Made by a program: the position numbers and the translations under genes
Part shown: piece after piece, positions 26,162-35,256 of the stretch
How the letters are laid out: each line of letters starts with the position of its first letter
Numbering within the stretch: position 1 is the stretch's first letter
Notes under the pieces: model-generated
Told to the model about the DNA's origin: nothing
Database searches by the model: none
What the model saw: only the letters and a program-made list of their open reading frames with translations
DNA from: Pararhizobium sp.
GTDB taxonomy: Bacteria > Pseudomonadota > Alphaproteobacteria > Rhizobiales > Rhizobiaceae
Direction: 5' to 3'
Assembly: GCA_030655075.1 (NCBI GenBank)
Contig: JAURWE010000055.1
Coordinates: 124,001 to 188,000 of the forward strand
DNA: 64,000 bases

Positions 26162-26447
26162 CCAAACCGGGGAAATTCATCTGGTGGGCGAGAGGCCGTT
26201 TGCCCGGCTTGAAATCATCACAGGCGTTATTACCGGCGTCTTCCGCGAGGATCAGGCGGGTACGTTCGAGCTGGTGTCTTGCTATATTGGTCGGCCCAAA
26301 GTGTTCGTCGAGCTGATCGACGCATCTGGGGATCGCCAGATTCTTTACGAAGGGATTGAGATGGAACTGGCGGTCGGCCAAGCAAAGATTTGGGGCGAAA
26401 TGGTTGGCGTGCCAGTCTACCACATGAATGTGCCGGGTGCTCATTGA
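26154..26447 (+). CDS. Unknown small phage-type protein
   Basis: 97 residues, no recognised family. It is rich in beta strands (ARLEIITGVITGVF, FELVSCYIGRPKVFVELI), so probably a small beta-barrel or sandwich. It overlaps the previous gene by 8 bp and shares TGATG with the next. No signal peptide. Confidence 0.55.
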   Translation: MLSQTGEIHLVGERPFARLEIITGVITGVFREDQAGTFELVSCYIGRPKVFVELIDASGDRQILYEGIEMELAVGQAKIWGEMVGVPVYHMNVPGAH

Positions 26448-26734
26448 TGGCGGATGAGACCGATCTTCCACCAATCCTTATCAAGCTCGAAGAAGTTCTC
26501 ACACTTCAACAAGCCGCCCACCGCGCGAACAAATCGGTCGATACCGTCAAACGGCTGTGCCGGAAGCATCATATTGCGCGCCAAGCAGGACCACACGGCC
26601 GAATGGAGATATCGGCCGTTGCGTTAGAGATGGTCATTCATGGTGACTTGAAGGCACTGGCACAGCTACGGAGTGGCAATAGAGACGATCAGATGGTCCG
26701 CCGCTATTTCGATCATCTGGGCCTGCCGATCTAG
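26447..26734 (+). CDS. HTH protein (excisionase-like)
   Basis: 95 residues. Residues ~17-40 (VLTLQQAAHRANKSVDTVKR) are a helix-turn-helix of MerR/excisionase type and the following segment fits a wing. It is the last gene of the 24.2-26.7 kb small-gene chain. It may regulate the divergent operons or assist excision. Confidence 0.6.
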   Translation: MADETDLPPILIKLEEVLTLQQAAHRANKSVDTVKRLCRKHHIARQAGPHGRMEISAVALEMVIHGDLKALAQLRSGNRDDQMVRRYFDHLGLPI

Positions 26735-26765
26735 CTCGAACCATCGACCATCAGGCGCCATTAAG

Positions 26766-27944
26766 TTAGTCCAGGCGCACGCCAAAGTGGGCTTTAGCAT
26801 TTTTCTTGACGGGGGTTTTACCGTCCACGAATTCACACCGGCCATTGTCGTAGTAATTGAAAGCCTTGCAACTCTGTGTGCCGATGCATTGGTCCTGACA
26901 CCAAGCAAGCGTCACTCCGTCGCTCGCTTGAAGGGGAGTTGCCAAGATTTCCATACCCTTGTTAGTCTGGAACTTGATCAGCGGCCCAAAGTCGTAACCC
27001 AAGCGGGGAATAGGGCTGCCCCAGCGGTAGCCGGAAATAGCTCCCGTGAATTGGTAGGACACAACGGCGCTGTCTTTGAGAAAGCAAGCTTTGTAATCGT
27101 TGTTAAACGTAAATGCGACGCACGAGGCATTCGACTGACAATGTTGCTGGCACTGCATAGCGCTTGACGCGGGAAGCGGCATTCCGGGCAAGTCTGACCC
27201 TGGCAAATCGGAATTCTGTACAATTGTCCAATCGCTTTGGGCCGGTTCCTCCACCTCCTCGCCTGGGATAAACGTTTCTGCCTCCGGCTCAAGGCGAGCA
27301 ACTTCTGAACCCCGTTCATCTAACGTGGCGTCTGTCTCGGCCTCATTGACCGGCGTTTGCGAGGTCCCGGCTGATGGCTTAACCGGTTCGTCCTCCAAGA
27401 GGGTGACCTCCAAGCCGATGGATTTGGCGTCTTGAGGTGTCAGCCAGCGCATGGAGGTCGGGCCCGTTTCTGTGGCGTAGACAATCACTTTGTCGGCCAG
27501 TCTCAATTGTTGCAAATAGGACCCGACAAGAGCGTTACCCACGCTACTGACGTCAGTGCGGCCGCCCTCTGTTGAGTACGATGCATGAAACCCGATCATC
27601 GATGTGGGCGTCATAAACCGCTTGTTTCCTGCGAGCCAAATGAGACCACAAGCTGAAGCGCATACCGTTTTTTCCGGCACTCCCGTTATGTACTGTTTAA
27701 TAGCGATTGTGCGACCGATCTCCATACCGGCCACGGTTTGGCCTCCTGGGCCCTCAAGCAAAACAATAGCCTCATCGATGGCGATAGCGATGTTCTTGAA
27801 TTTTTTGTCATCCCCGTCAACGAGTTCACCAGAGACTGTGATGATCTTCCAAGTTTGACCCCCATCAACGACGTTGATTTCGGCCGCGCTCGCCTGCGGG
27901 CAATGGATTAGAAACGCAATCAAAATCGCCCGCACTAGGTACAT
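26766..27944 (-). CDS. Exported ClpP-fold protein with two PAN/Apple domains
   Basis: 392 residues. A signal peptide (1-20, ending ASA) leads into a ClpP/crotonase-like domain (~25-185): LEGPGG at 64-69, likely nucleophile Ser98 in CASAC and His120 in IGFHAS. After an acidic linker come two PAN/Apple-like domains with four Cys each (265/269/275/287 and 349/353/359/370), which usually bind protein or carbohydrate. It is predicted to be periplasmic. It is the only minus-strand gene among plus-strand phage genes, so it looks like a cargo or lysogenic-conversion gene. Substrate unknown. Confidence 0.75.
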   Translation of the reverse strand: MYLVRAILIAFLIHCPQASAAEINVVDGGQTWKIITVSGELVDGDDKKFKNIAIAIDEAIVLLEGPGGQTVAGMEIGRTIAIKQYITGVPEKTVCASACGLIWLAGNKRFMTPTSMIGFHASYSTEGGRTDVSSVGNALVGSYLQQLRLADKVIVYATETGPTSMRWLTPQDAKSIGLEVTLLEDEPVKPSAGTSQTPVNEAETDATLDERGSEVARLEPEAETFIPGEEVEEPAQSDWTIVQNSDLPGSDLPGMPLPASSAMQCQQHCQSNASCVAFTFNNDYKACFLKDSAVVSYQFTGAISGYRWGSPIPRLGYDFGPLIKFQTNKGMEILATPLQASDGVTLAWCQDQCIGTQSCKAFNYYDNGRCEFVDGKTPVKKNAKAHFGVRLD

Positions 27945-28082
27945 CTGACGCGCTCCCTATGACGGCTGTGAACCACACAAGTCCAGCAACTCCCGCCGTC
28001 TGCTTGATTTGCACACTTTTGCCCCCTCCCTGTCAATTCGCGAGTGTGGTCATGTCGGTCAAATTCAACGCAGGAGTGAACA

Positions 28083-28307
28083 ATGCCGACAGCGATCCGA
28101 CGCAGTTTAGAGAGAACGGTTCCGATCATGTTGAATGGCGGTCGGGTGACGGTAACGTTCCGACAGGCGCTCTTTGACGCGACAGCACGCGAGGGGGTCA
28201 GCGTCAACGAATTCTGTCTTCGAGCTGCTGCCGAGAAGCTACGGGCCGCAGGTCGAGATTTCTCTGGCGTATTCCAGCCGGGGGACCTGACAGGAGGGGC
28301 ACGCTGA
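28083..28307 (+). CDS. Small ribbon-helix-helix-like protein
   Basis: 74 residues. The N-terminal basic strand (RVTVTFRQALFDATAREGVS) followed by two helices fits a ribbon-helix-helix fold, typical of Arc-type repressors. AGGAG precedes the ATG. Its stop shares bases with the start of the first virion-type gene, so it probably leads that operon and may regulate it. Confidence 0.55.
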   Translation: MPTAIRRSLERTVPIMLNGGRVTVTFRQALFDATAREGVSVNEFCLRAAAEKLRAAGRDFSGVFQPGDLTGGAR

Positions 28308-29263
28308 TGACGCTATTCAAGAATGGTCTAATGCCAGCCCTGCGAAACAACTCCGACACACTTTTGCAAACTGGAATTGGCCTTATCGGCGGCCGCAATG
28401 CGCAGGAGCAAGCCGTGGGCGGCCTGCACGGGTTCGCTCAGGGTCGCAAGGAAAATCGGACGGTCAACTTTTTGCGCCAGAACAGTCCGGAGCTTGCTGC
28501 GGCTGTGGAAGCCGGTGCCTTGACCGGCGCCGACGCTTATAAATTGTTTTTTGCCAAAAAGGCAGAAGCCGAAAAGCCAAAAACAGCCACGTTCCAGGAG
28601 CTTGCCGATGGCACATACGGGGCGTTCTCTCCAGAGGAGAGCGAGTTTACCGTTCTCGGTCGGGCGCAAAAACCCGCAACTCTACCCGGTATCGGACAAG
28701 AGTTTGAATATGCGCAGTCTCAAGGCTTCGGCGGCGGTTTTGAAGACTATCTGAAGCTCAAGGGCCAGAACGGGAGCGGTGGAGCGAAGGCACCGTCCGG
28801 CTTCCGCTACACCGACGAAACACAAGCCGAGCTTGAGCCAATCCCCGGCGGACCGGGTGGACAGATTCCCGCCGACCAAGCGGCACGCATCGGCATGGCC
28901 GACAACTTCCTGAAGCAGGCTCCAGACCTTCGCCAAAAGCTGGCACGCGGCGACGTTACCGGCTGGGTTGACCAGACCGCAGCTCGCAACGGAATTGGCG
29001 AACAGGGCCAAGTCTATCAGCAAATGCAATCCGGCGTGGATAGCCTCATCCGCTACATGACAGGCGCCGGCATGAACCAGTCAGAAGCGTCGGCGTATGC
29101 CGAGCGCTACCTGCCCACGAGGATGGACTCGGCAACAACTGCCGTCCAGAAGCTTGACCGCCTCACAGACGAATTGAAATCCGCTGAATCCTTTGCGATG
29201 CGCGGTCGTGGCGGTGTCAAACGTCAGGAACAGGGTGCTGACCCGTTGGGGATTCGCCGATGA
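28307..29263 (+). CDS. Phage virion-type protein (upstream partner of the ejection protein)
   Basis: 318 residues, largely helical with Gln/Gly/Ala-rich stretches and no signal peptide. The C-terminal third (QMQSGVDSLIRYMTGAGMN, then ERYLPTRMDS) resembles proteins that sit before the large internal virion protein in podophage-type prophages. It is coupled by ATGA overlap to the 1008-residue protein. Probably a virion DNA-ejection component; evidence is pattern and position only. Confidence 0.6.
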   Translation: MTLFKNGLMPALRNNSDTLLQTGIGLIGGRNAQEQAVGGLHGFAQGRKENRTVNFLRQNSPELAAAVEAGALTGADAYKLFFAKKAEAEKPKTATFQELADGTYGAFSPEESEFTVLGRAQKPATLPGIGQEFEYAQSQGFGGGFEDYLKLKGQNGSGGAKAPSGFRYTDETQAELEPIPGGPGGQIPADQAARIGMADNFLKQAPDLRQKLARGDVTGWVDQTAARNGIGEQGQVYQQMQSGVDSLIRYMTGAGMNQSEASAYAERYLPTRMDSATTAVQKLDRLTDELKSAESFAMRGRGGVKRQEQGADPLGIRR

Positions 29264-32200
29264 CCTCCATTGCACAAATCCGCCAGCAGTATCCTCAATA
29301 CGAAGACATGAGCGACCAGGCTTTGGCCTCAGCGCTCCACCAGAAATTCTACTCCGATATGCCGGGGCCTGAATTTCTCGAAGCAATCGGCATGTCACAA
29401 CAGCCTGAAGCACAGCAAGGTGACGGCCTGGCACTGAACACGACGGCCGGGCTCAACAACGCGATTTATTCGACGCTCGGCGCGCCGGTTGATCTGGCTC
29501 GCGGTGCCATCAACCTCGGCATCCGTGGCGTCAACGCTGCTGCCGGTTCTGAGCTTCCGACTATCTCATCGGATTCCTTTGGAGGCAGCGAGTCCATTTC
29601 AAGCATGTTCGGAGCCGTGGGCGTTCCGGAGCCGAAGGACATTCGCGCCGAGAGCACAGAAGAGCGGATTGCTCGTGGTGTTGGCGAAGGCGTCGGCTAT
29701 GCCGTTGCACCGGAAGCCGCTATGGGCGGGCTCTTGCGCGCAGGGGCTGTTTCCGGTCGCGTAGCCGACGCAGGCGCACGTCTGTTCGGTCGCGGGGACC
29801 GGGTCGGCAGTGCGGCTGCAAACATGCTGGCAGGCGGCGCTGGTGGTGCCGGATCGACCGCAGCCATGGAAGCCGCGCCTGAAGAATACCGCACTCTTGC
29901 AGGCATGACGGGCGGATTGCTGGGTGGCCTTGGCGGTGCAACGGTTGCCAGCGTTCCATCCATGGGTCGAGCTGCTGGCCGTGCCGTTGGTGAGTTTGTG
30001 GCTCCCATGACAAAAAGTGGTCGAGAAGGGCTTGCCGCCGCGCAACTGCGCGAAAACGCAACCGATCCGCAAGCGGTCAAGGAGATGCTGGACGACATGC
30101 CGGAAGACCTGGTTGGGGGCTCCCGGCCGACGACGTTTCAGCTCACCGGCGATATGGGCCTGGGTGGCCTGGAGCGTGGCGCACAGACACGGCGCCCGGA
30201 AGCGTTCAATCAGCGCCGGGCCGATCAGAACAGCGCCCGCGTCAAAGGCCTGACTGGAATTCAGCCTGAAGGTGCTCCAGAGAAGGTTGCCGAATCCGCG
30301 CGCCGGGTCATGCAGGCGTTTGAACAGCGTGCAGACGAGGCTTTTGAGACCGCAACAGCACAGGCGCGCCAGCGAACAGAAGCCGTGGGCCGTGGTGCAT
30401 CACCGGAGGTCGTGGGCGACAACATGCGCCTGAGCCTCGAGGAAGCCCGGAAGGCCGCAAAGGACACTGAGCGCCAGTTGTGGAATGCGGTTGATCCTGA
30501 CGGCTCTCTTGCGCTTCCTGCAGCCAATGTGCGCCAGCAGGTTGAAAACACACTTGCCGACTTGCCGAAGTCCGCAAAGCCGCCATCCGGCGAAGAAGCT
30601 GCGATTTATGAGGCCTCACGCCAGTTGACGGATGTGGTGCCGTTTTCCGAAGTCACCGCTATGCAGAGCCGCGTGAAAACGGAGCTAAGGGTTGAGCGAC
30701 TTGCCAACGGGGAAAGCGCCGCCTATCGTCGCCTCGCACAACTGAAATCAGCACTGGACGCAGATATTGAATCCGCCGTAGCGGGTAAGATTGAGGTCGA
30801 AGCGCAGGCAGTTGCTCGGGGCGAAATGTCTGAAGACGAGACTATCGCCGCTTTCCTCCGGGGCTCTGTGGATGACTGGCTCAACGCAAGACAGGCAAGA
30901 ACGGGAACGTCGGACGGTGGAGCGAGCGCTTTCCCGACTGGACGAGGCCGAGTGGCTGCCGTTTCTGGCGAAGGCGGAGCAGGACGCGAAGCTACAGGGA
31001 AATCTTTCGGTTCTTCGAGCGATACGGGACTATCGGCAGGTTCTCTTGAACCAAACTTCGACGCCGGTGCAGCCGAAAGACTGAGGGCTGCTCAGTCAGC
31101 CACACGTGCGCGTGCCGAAACTTTCGACAACAAAATAATTGGACCGATGCGTAAGCGTCCGTCTTCGGTATCACCGTATGACATGGCGGCAGCCTCTCTC
31201 CCGATGCGGATTTTTTCGTCTCGTGGAGATAGCGGTGAGGCCATTTCTAAACTTCGGGCCGCCGTTGGTGACAAAGCCGCCAATCGACAGATCGAGGACT
31301 TCGCCGTTGACCGGCTTCGTAAGTCGGCATTGCGCGATGACGGAACGCTTGACCCTGTGAAGCTCGAAAGCTGGCGCCGCTCGCACCGTGACGCCCTCAA
31401 GGCCCTGCCAAACTTGGACCGCCGGTTGGTAGACGCCACTGCAGCCGGTAATGTCATGGCAGAGGTTGGTAAGCGTCAAAAGGCTGTTCTGGACGAAGCA
31501 CGCCGCAGCCGTCTCGGAAAACTTATGCACCTGTCCGATCCGGCTGACGTGACACGGGCAATCGGGGCTGTGTTCCAACTCCATGACCGCAACAACCAGA
31601 TGGCCCGCCTTGCCTCCATCGCAAGTCGCGACCCGGAAGCCAAGCAAGGACTTCGCAAGGCCGTAGTTGATCACGTCATGACCCGTTTCGTTGGTAACAC
31701 GGAAGCCGGCACGAGCGGACAGGCCGCCATCAAAGCGGACCAGTTCCAAACCTTCATGAAGGAAAACGTCCAGACCCTTCGGCTCGCCGGATTCTCCGCC
31801 GATGAGGTGAAGCTCATGACGTCGATCGCTCAGGACATCCAGCGGGCAAATCGCTCCAATACCTCCGTCAAACTTCCGGGTGGATCGAACACGGCCCAAG
31901 ACTGGAAGAAGGTCAAGGACGGTGACGCGCCGACAACGGTACTTGGCCGAATCCTCTTGGCGGCTGGTGCGGGTGGCGGGTTTGCCTCTGGTGGCATCCC
32001 CGGTGGTCTTGTTGGAGCCTTCGGAGCTAAGGCGGCAGGTGTGATGCGGGAATACGGTATCGAGACCGTCAACGACCTCGTGGCCGACGCGCTGCTTCAT
32101 CCTGGCCGCGCTCGTCTGCTGTTGAGCAGGGCCAATCCGAAACACGGTCCCGCAGTGTCTGCGATGCTCGCTAAAACATACCGTCATTCGATTTCGTCAC

Positions 32201-32286
32201 TCACTGCACAGCACCTGAGCCGTGAAGACGGAAACTCAGAGAAGCGTCGGCCGCTTGAGCTTACGGTAGAGGTGCCATTCCAATGA
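29260..32286 (+). CDS. Large phage internal virion / DNA-ejection-type protein
   Basis: 1008 residues. The N-terminus carries the IRQQYPQYEDMSDQALASAL and YSDMP blocks common at the start of large phage injection and internal-core proteins. A Gly/Ala-rich hydrophobic stretch around 135-245 could cross a membrane during ejection. The remainder is long helices with a low-complexity Gly/Ser linker near 550-600. In podophages such proteins form a channel for the genome through the envelope. A second Gly/Ala-rich helix pair is near 890-930. No lytic transglycosylase motif was found. Confidence 0.65.
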   Translation: MTSIAQIRQQYPQYEDMSDQALASALHQKFYSDMPGPEFLEAIGMSQQPEAQQGDGLALNTTAGLNNAIYSTLGAPVDLARGAINLGIRGVNAAAGSELPTISSDSFGGSESISSMFGAVGVPEPKDIRAESTEERIARGVGEGVGYAVAPEAAMGGLLRAGAVSGRVADAGARLFGRGDRVGSAAANMLAGGAGGAGSTAAMEAAPEEYRTLAGMTGGLLGGLGGATVASVPSMGRAAGRAVGEFVAPMTKSGREGLAAAQLRENATDPQAVKEMLDDMPEDLVGGSRPTTFQLTGDMGLGGLERGAQTRRPEAFNQRRADQNSARVKGLTGIQPEGAPEKVAESARRVMQAFEQRADEAFETATAQARQRTEAVGRGASPEVVGDNMRLSLEEARKAAKDTERQLWNAVDPDGSLALPAANVRQQVENTLADLPKSAKPPSGEEAAIYEASRQLTDVVPFSEVTAMQSRVKTELRVERLANGESAAYRRLAQLKSALDADIESAVAGKIEVEAQAVARGEMSEDETIAAFLRGSVDDWLNARQARTGTSDGGASAFPTGRGRVAAVSGEGGAGREATGKSFGSSSDTGLSAGSLEPNFDAGAAERLRAAQSATRARAETFDNKIIGPMRKRPSSVSPYDMAAASLPMRIFSSRGDSGEAISKLRAAVGDKAANRQIEDFAVDRLRKSALRDDGTLDPVKLESWRRSHRDALKALPNLDRRLVDATAAGNVMAEVGKRQKAVLDEARRSRLGKLMHLSDPADVTRAIGAVFQLHDRNNQMARLASIASRDPEAKQGLRKAVVDHVMTRFVGNTEAGTSGQAAIKADQFQTFMKENVQTLRLAGFSADEVKLMTSIAQDIQRANRSNTSVKLPGGSNTAQDWKKVKDGDAPTTVLGRILLAAGAGGGFASGGIPGGLVGAFGAKAAGVMREYGIETVNDLVADALLHPGRARLLLSRANPKHGPAVSAMLAKTYRHSISSLTAQHLSREDGNSEKRRPLELTVEVPFQ

Positions 32287-32381
32287 CCATAGCGCTCTGA
32301 CTTTTTCAGGGTGTCGCGGCCGGAAAGCGTGATGCCCGGCGGTGAACGAATATCTGCTAAATCAGGAAATCTGCAGGGATC

Positions 32382-32816
32382 ATGAAAGACAAGGACGCAA
32401 ACGATACCCGATTTAAGCCGGGGCAGTCGGGCAATCCGAAGGGGCGCCTGGCTGGTTCTCGATCAAGGGTTCTGGTGGCACTCGACGCACTAGGCGAGGG
32501 CGAGGCCGAGGAGATTTTGAAGAGAATGGTCAAGAAGGCGAAGGAGGGCGATGCCGTCGCAGCCAGAACCATCTTCGAAAGAGTGTGGCCTGCTCGCAAG
32601 GGTGCGCGTGTTGCATTCGATCTGCCGGAGGTGACCACGGCCGATGACCTTCCTAGAGCCGTCAGTACGGTTACTCGTCAAGTGGCAAACGGTGAAATTT
32701 CCCCTGACGAGGGGGCTGTAATCGTCACGCTGCTGGAGGCGCACCGAAAGGCTATCGAAACGAGCGAGCTGGCAATCCGTGTCGCGGCTCTCGAAGAAAG
32801 GCTGGCAAAGAAATGA
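32382..32816 (+). CDS. DUF5681 domain protein
   Basis: 144 residues. The N-terminal block FKPGQSGNPKGRLAGSRSR is the DUF5681 signature. The family often sits next to phage terminase or homing genes and is thought to bind DNA. Helices with a final coiled segment (VAALEERLAKK) follow. It overlaps the next gene by ATGA. No terminase follows here, which is one reason to think that a packaging module has been lost. Confidence 0.75.
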   Translation: MKDKDANDTRFKPGQSGNPKGRLAGSRSRVLVALDALGEGEAEEILKRMVKKAKEGDAVAARTIFERVWPARKGARVAFDLPEVTTADDLPRAVSTVTRQVANGEISPDEGAVIVTLLEAHRKAIETSELAIRVAALEERLAKK

Positions 32817-33076
32817 GCAACGCCCTCGTGACCCGGCTGATACGAATGGAGCGATCCATCGATGTCGGCAATCCGCTTTCCCGCCTGTCGGACGAAGAGC
32901 TTGAAGAGCGGTCGCGCGCTTGCACAAATCGGATCGAGGCCCGTTTGGGAATGACACTGTCTGAATATGCCGACGAACTGCGCTGCGCGTTGGAAAATGG
33001 CAGAGAGTTGCCGCACGATTGGGCGCCTGAAGAAGCCCGCCAGTTTGCTCACCTCGTCACCCAGGCATCACGGTAA
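32813..33076 (+). CDS. Small helical phage-type protein
   Basis: 87 residues, not recognised. All-helical and charged (LSRLSDEELEERSRACTNRI), no membrane segment. Coupled by ATGA overlap to the DUF5681 gene. The C-terminus contains HDWAPEEARQFAHLV. Confidence 0.55.
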   Translation: MSNALVTRLIRMERSIDVGNPLSRLSDEELEERSRACTNRIEARLGMTLSEYADELRCALENGRELPHDWAPEEARQFAHLVTQASR

Positions 33077-33086
33077 GGAGGTTGCC

Positions 33087-33314
33087 ATGGTCATCAACCT
33101 CGCAGCCCGCATTGGGAAGCTGGAGGCAACGGCTGGCTTCAATATGCCCAAAGCGCAAAGGGTGGTCCGCCTTGTTGTAAATGATGGAGAAGAGGCGGAG
33201 GCCTATCTCCAAGCTGCCGAAATGGGCTTGAATACCTCGCCGGACAGTGACGATTTGCTGATTATTCGCCTCGTCGTTCCCGCTTTTTCAGCACTTGGGT
33301 TGCCAAAGCAATAA
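33087..33314 (+). CDS. Small phage-type protein
   Basis: 75 residues, not recognised. The start at 33087 has a strong AAGGAGG site; the frame is open further upstream but that part overlaps the previous gene. It has a short basic helix, then strands (AQRVVRLVVNDGEEAEAYL). Last gene of the plus-strand virion-type operon. Confidence 0.55.
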   Translation: MVINLAARIGKLEATAGFNMPKAQRVVRLVVNDGEEAEAYLQAAEMGLNTSPDSDDLLIIRLVVPAFSALGLPKQ

Positions 33315-33335
33315 TGCCGCGCGGATACATTAGAA

Positions 33336-33363
33336 CCCTCGCTCAGTTAAGAACGAGGGCTTT
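33336..33363 (+). terminator. Weak intrinsic terminator
   Basis: CCCTCG (33336-33341) pairs with CGAGGG (33354-33359), followed by CTTT. It lies between the plus-strand operon and the convergent Fic gene. Confidence 0.45.
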
Positions 33364-33393
33364 CGAGCGGCTTTTAGTCATGTTAGTTCGATG

Positions 33394-34575
33394 TTAGGCG
33401 TCGCCGTTTCCAAGAGCACTCCAAGGCAACCAAGCTTTTATGCGCTGCTGGTTCGCGCGAACCCGCCTAGGAGCTTTTCGGATAAGCTGCATTTCCTGAA
33501 GAACGTTTAAGTCCCGGGAGATAGTCTTTTCTGTTTTGGCTGCGTATTCAACCGCTAAAGTTGTGTTCAACATCGGCAAATCCGTTAGTTTTATCCACTC
33601 ATCCCGCTCACCAAGTGCGAGAACAAGGTCGCGTCGTCGATGATCGGCAGCGGTCTTCTTGTCATGGAACTGTGAGTGCACATAATGTTCCCACGTTACC
33701 CGCATTTGCTCTTGCCTTATCAGTGCGATTTGCTCTTTTAAGCCATCAACAAAACCTTCCAAGGCATAATTGACGAAGCTGCTCAACGCTCCTCCAGACT
33801 TGCTCACCCTATCAAGCTCGCGGTAGTAGACGTTGCGGGTCTTATTGTAGTGATTGCTCAAAAGATGCCCAGTGGGCATGGCAAAGCCACATCGCATGAG
33901 GATGTAGAATTCCAGAAGCCTAGCGGTCCGACCGTTTCCATCGCCAAACGGATGGATTAGAGCCATGTATACATGCGCGAAAAGAGCAATCAAAATCGCG
34001 GTTTGATGTCGATACTCTCCGGTAGCATCTGTCTCCTCGATAACTTCACACATCCGCTCCATCAGGAAGAAGCAATCTTCAGCAGGCGCACCTCGATAAA
34101 CATTGCCTACGACGACGTTATGATGACGGATTTCGCCAGGCACCACGCCCTCGTCCACCTCCAACTTTGACAAAACCATTTCGTTGAGAAGGCAGCAAAA
34201 TTTTACGTCGATAACATGCTTGTTGTCAGAGCCAAGCTCTTTGCAAATCCAATTGCAAGCATCGATTATGTTGGCCATTTCCTGCTGCAGATACTGCTGG
34301 GATGGCGGCAATTTGAGTTCGCCTTTCACCTGCGCAACAGCCTGCGCTTCAGTAAGTGTATTGCCTTCGATTGCCGTGGTGGCCAACGCTCCCTTCGCCA
34401 GAAACAGCTGCAGCATCGAATGGGCGACCTCAGGATCAAGGGGCACGCCAGCGATATGATTTGCCTTGGATGCGGCCTCTCCCAAGCGCATCCAAATTGG
34501 AGCAGCGAATTCCTTCGTGCCCATCTCAAATGTTATCCAAGGGTGTGTCCGTTGATATGTCCGATTAGCCAGCAT
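33394..34575 (-). CDS. Fic family protein, class II (self-inhibited)
   Basis: 393 residues. The Fic core motif HPFGDGNGRTAR (208-219) is fully conserved, including the catalytic His and the phosphate-binding residues. The N-terminal inhibitory motif [S/T]xxxE[G/N] is visible as T66-TAI-E70-G71, so it belongs to the class that inhibits itself. A C-terminal winged-helix segment (~300-385) ends the protein. Family members usually transfer AMP to proteins. GGAGG lies 8-9 bases before the ATG, and the upstream DNA is unusually AT-rich. No partner antitoxin gene is adjacent. Probable cargo with a stress, toxin or defence role; target unknown. Confidence 0.88.
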   Translation of the reverse strand: MLANRTYQRTHPWITFEMGTKEFAAPIWMRLGEAASKANHIAGVPLDPEVAHSMLQLFLAKGALATTAIEGNTLTEAQAVAQVKGELKLPPSQQYLQQEMANIIDACNWICKELGSDNKHVIDVKFCCLLNEMVLSKLEVDEGVVPGEIRHHNVVVGNVYRGAPAEDCFFLMERMCEVIEETDATGEYRHQTAILIALFAHVYMALIHPFGDGNGRTARLLEFYILMRCGFAMPTGHLLSNHYNKTRNVYYRELDRVSKSGGALSSFVNYALEGFVDGLKEQIALIRQEQMRVTWEHYVHSQFHDKKTAADHRRRDLVLALGERDEWIKLTDLPMLNTTLAVEYAAKTEKTISRDLNVLQEMQLIRKAPRRVRANQQRIKAWLPWSALGNGDA

Positions 34576-34801
34576 TCCAATCCTCCGCCAGTATGTTGAT
34601 TTTATTTCGTTTTTTTCCGAACAAATCTTCTAAATTCTATTCTATACGAAAAAATGTGTCTTATTCAATGACCAGATATTATGGATAATTTTGGCTTTCG
34701 GTGTCTACGCATATGTTCGCCATCCACTGTGCTGAGAATGGGGCCCGAAAACCCGTACTATCCATGTCTTAGATGCCGCCTCTCGGACGCGAACACCGTC
34801 G

Positions 34802-35242
34802 TCAGGTTGGCCCGTTCATGTTGCCTTGAGCTTGTCGAGATAGGCGCCGGTGTCCAGCGGCGTGCCGGTGATCAAATTCAATGACTTCGCCGATGACCTT
34901 GGTTCCGCGCTCGGCGTCACGCTGGACGACGCGTTCGCTCTTGCCTGTGGCGGATGCGGTCTCAGTCGTAAAGCGCGATTGTTCTGTTCGTTCTTGTGTG
35001 TCGCCAACTTGGCGACTTACGCCAGGATTTCCATGCTGCGTCTCAGGATGCAAAGTCTCATAGATCACCTTGCGCCGGGCCGTCTGGCTGGCACGCTCTG
35101 CCGGAGACAACTTCCTCAAACTGAGGGAGTTGTGGCCCAACCCCCAGTGGGGGATGAGCGGTTCATGTGGCAGAAACACATCTTCCTGAGGACAAGTCAG
35201 CTGTTCAAAAGCGTTTCCAAACAATGCTTTGCTAGATAGCAC
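34802..35242 (-). pseudogene. ParB-like nuclease-domain protein remnant
   Basis: One frame reads GLGHNSLSLRKLSPAERASQ, then ARRKVIYETLHPET and a TGKSERVVQRDAERG block. These are typical of the central and C-terminal part of phage-type ParB-like proteins. The natural ending (TGTPLDTGAYLDKLKA) is in a second frame of the same strand, so a frameshift lies near 34,880-34,910. The N-terminal nuclease domain is absent. Confidence 0.65.
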
Positions 35243-35256
35243 AAGAAAATGTCCTT

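Noticed and set aside
34681..34884. 67-codon frame after the Fic promoter, and other short frames in 34.6-35.4 kb
   Set aside because: No ribosome site. Part lies over the reverse strand of the ParB-like pseudogene, so it is a shadow.
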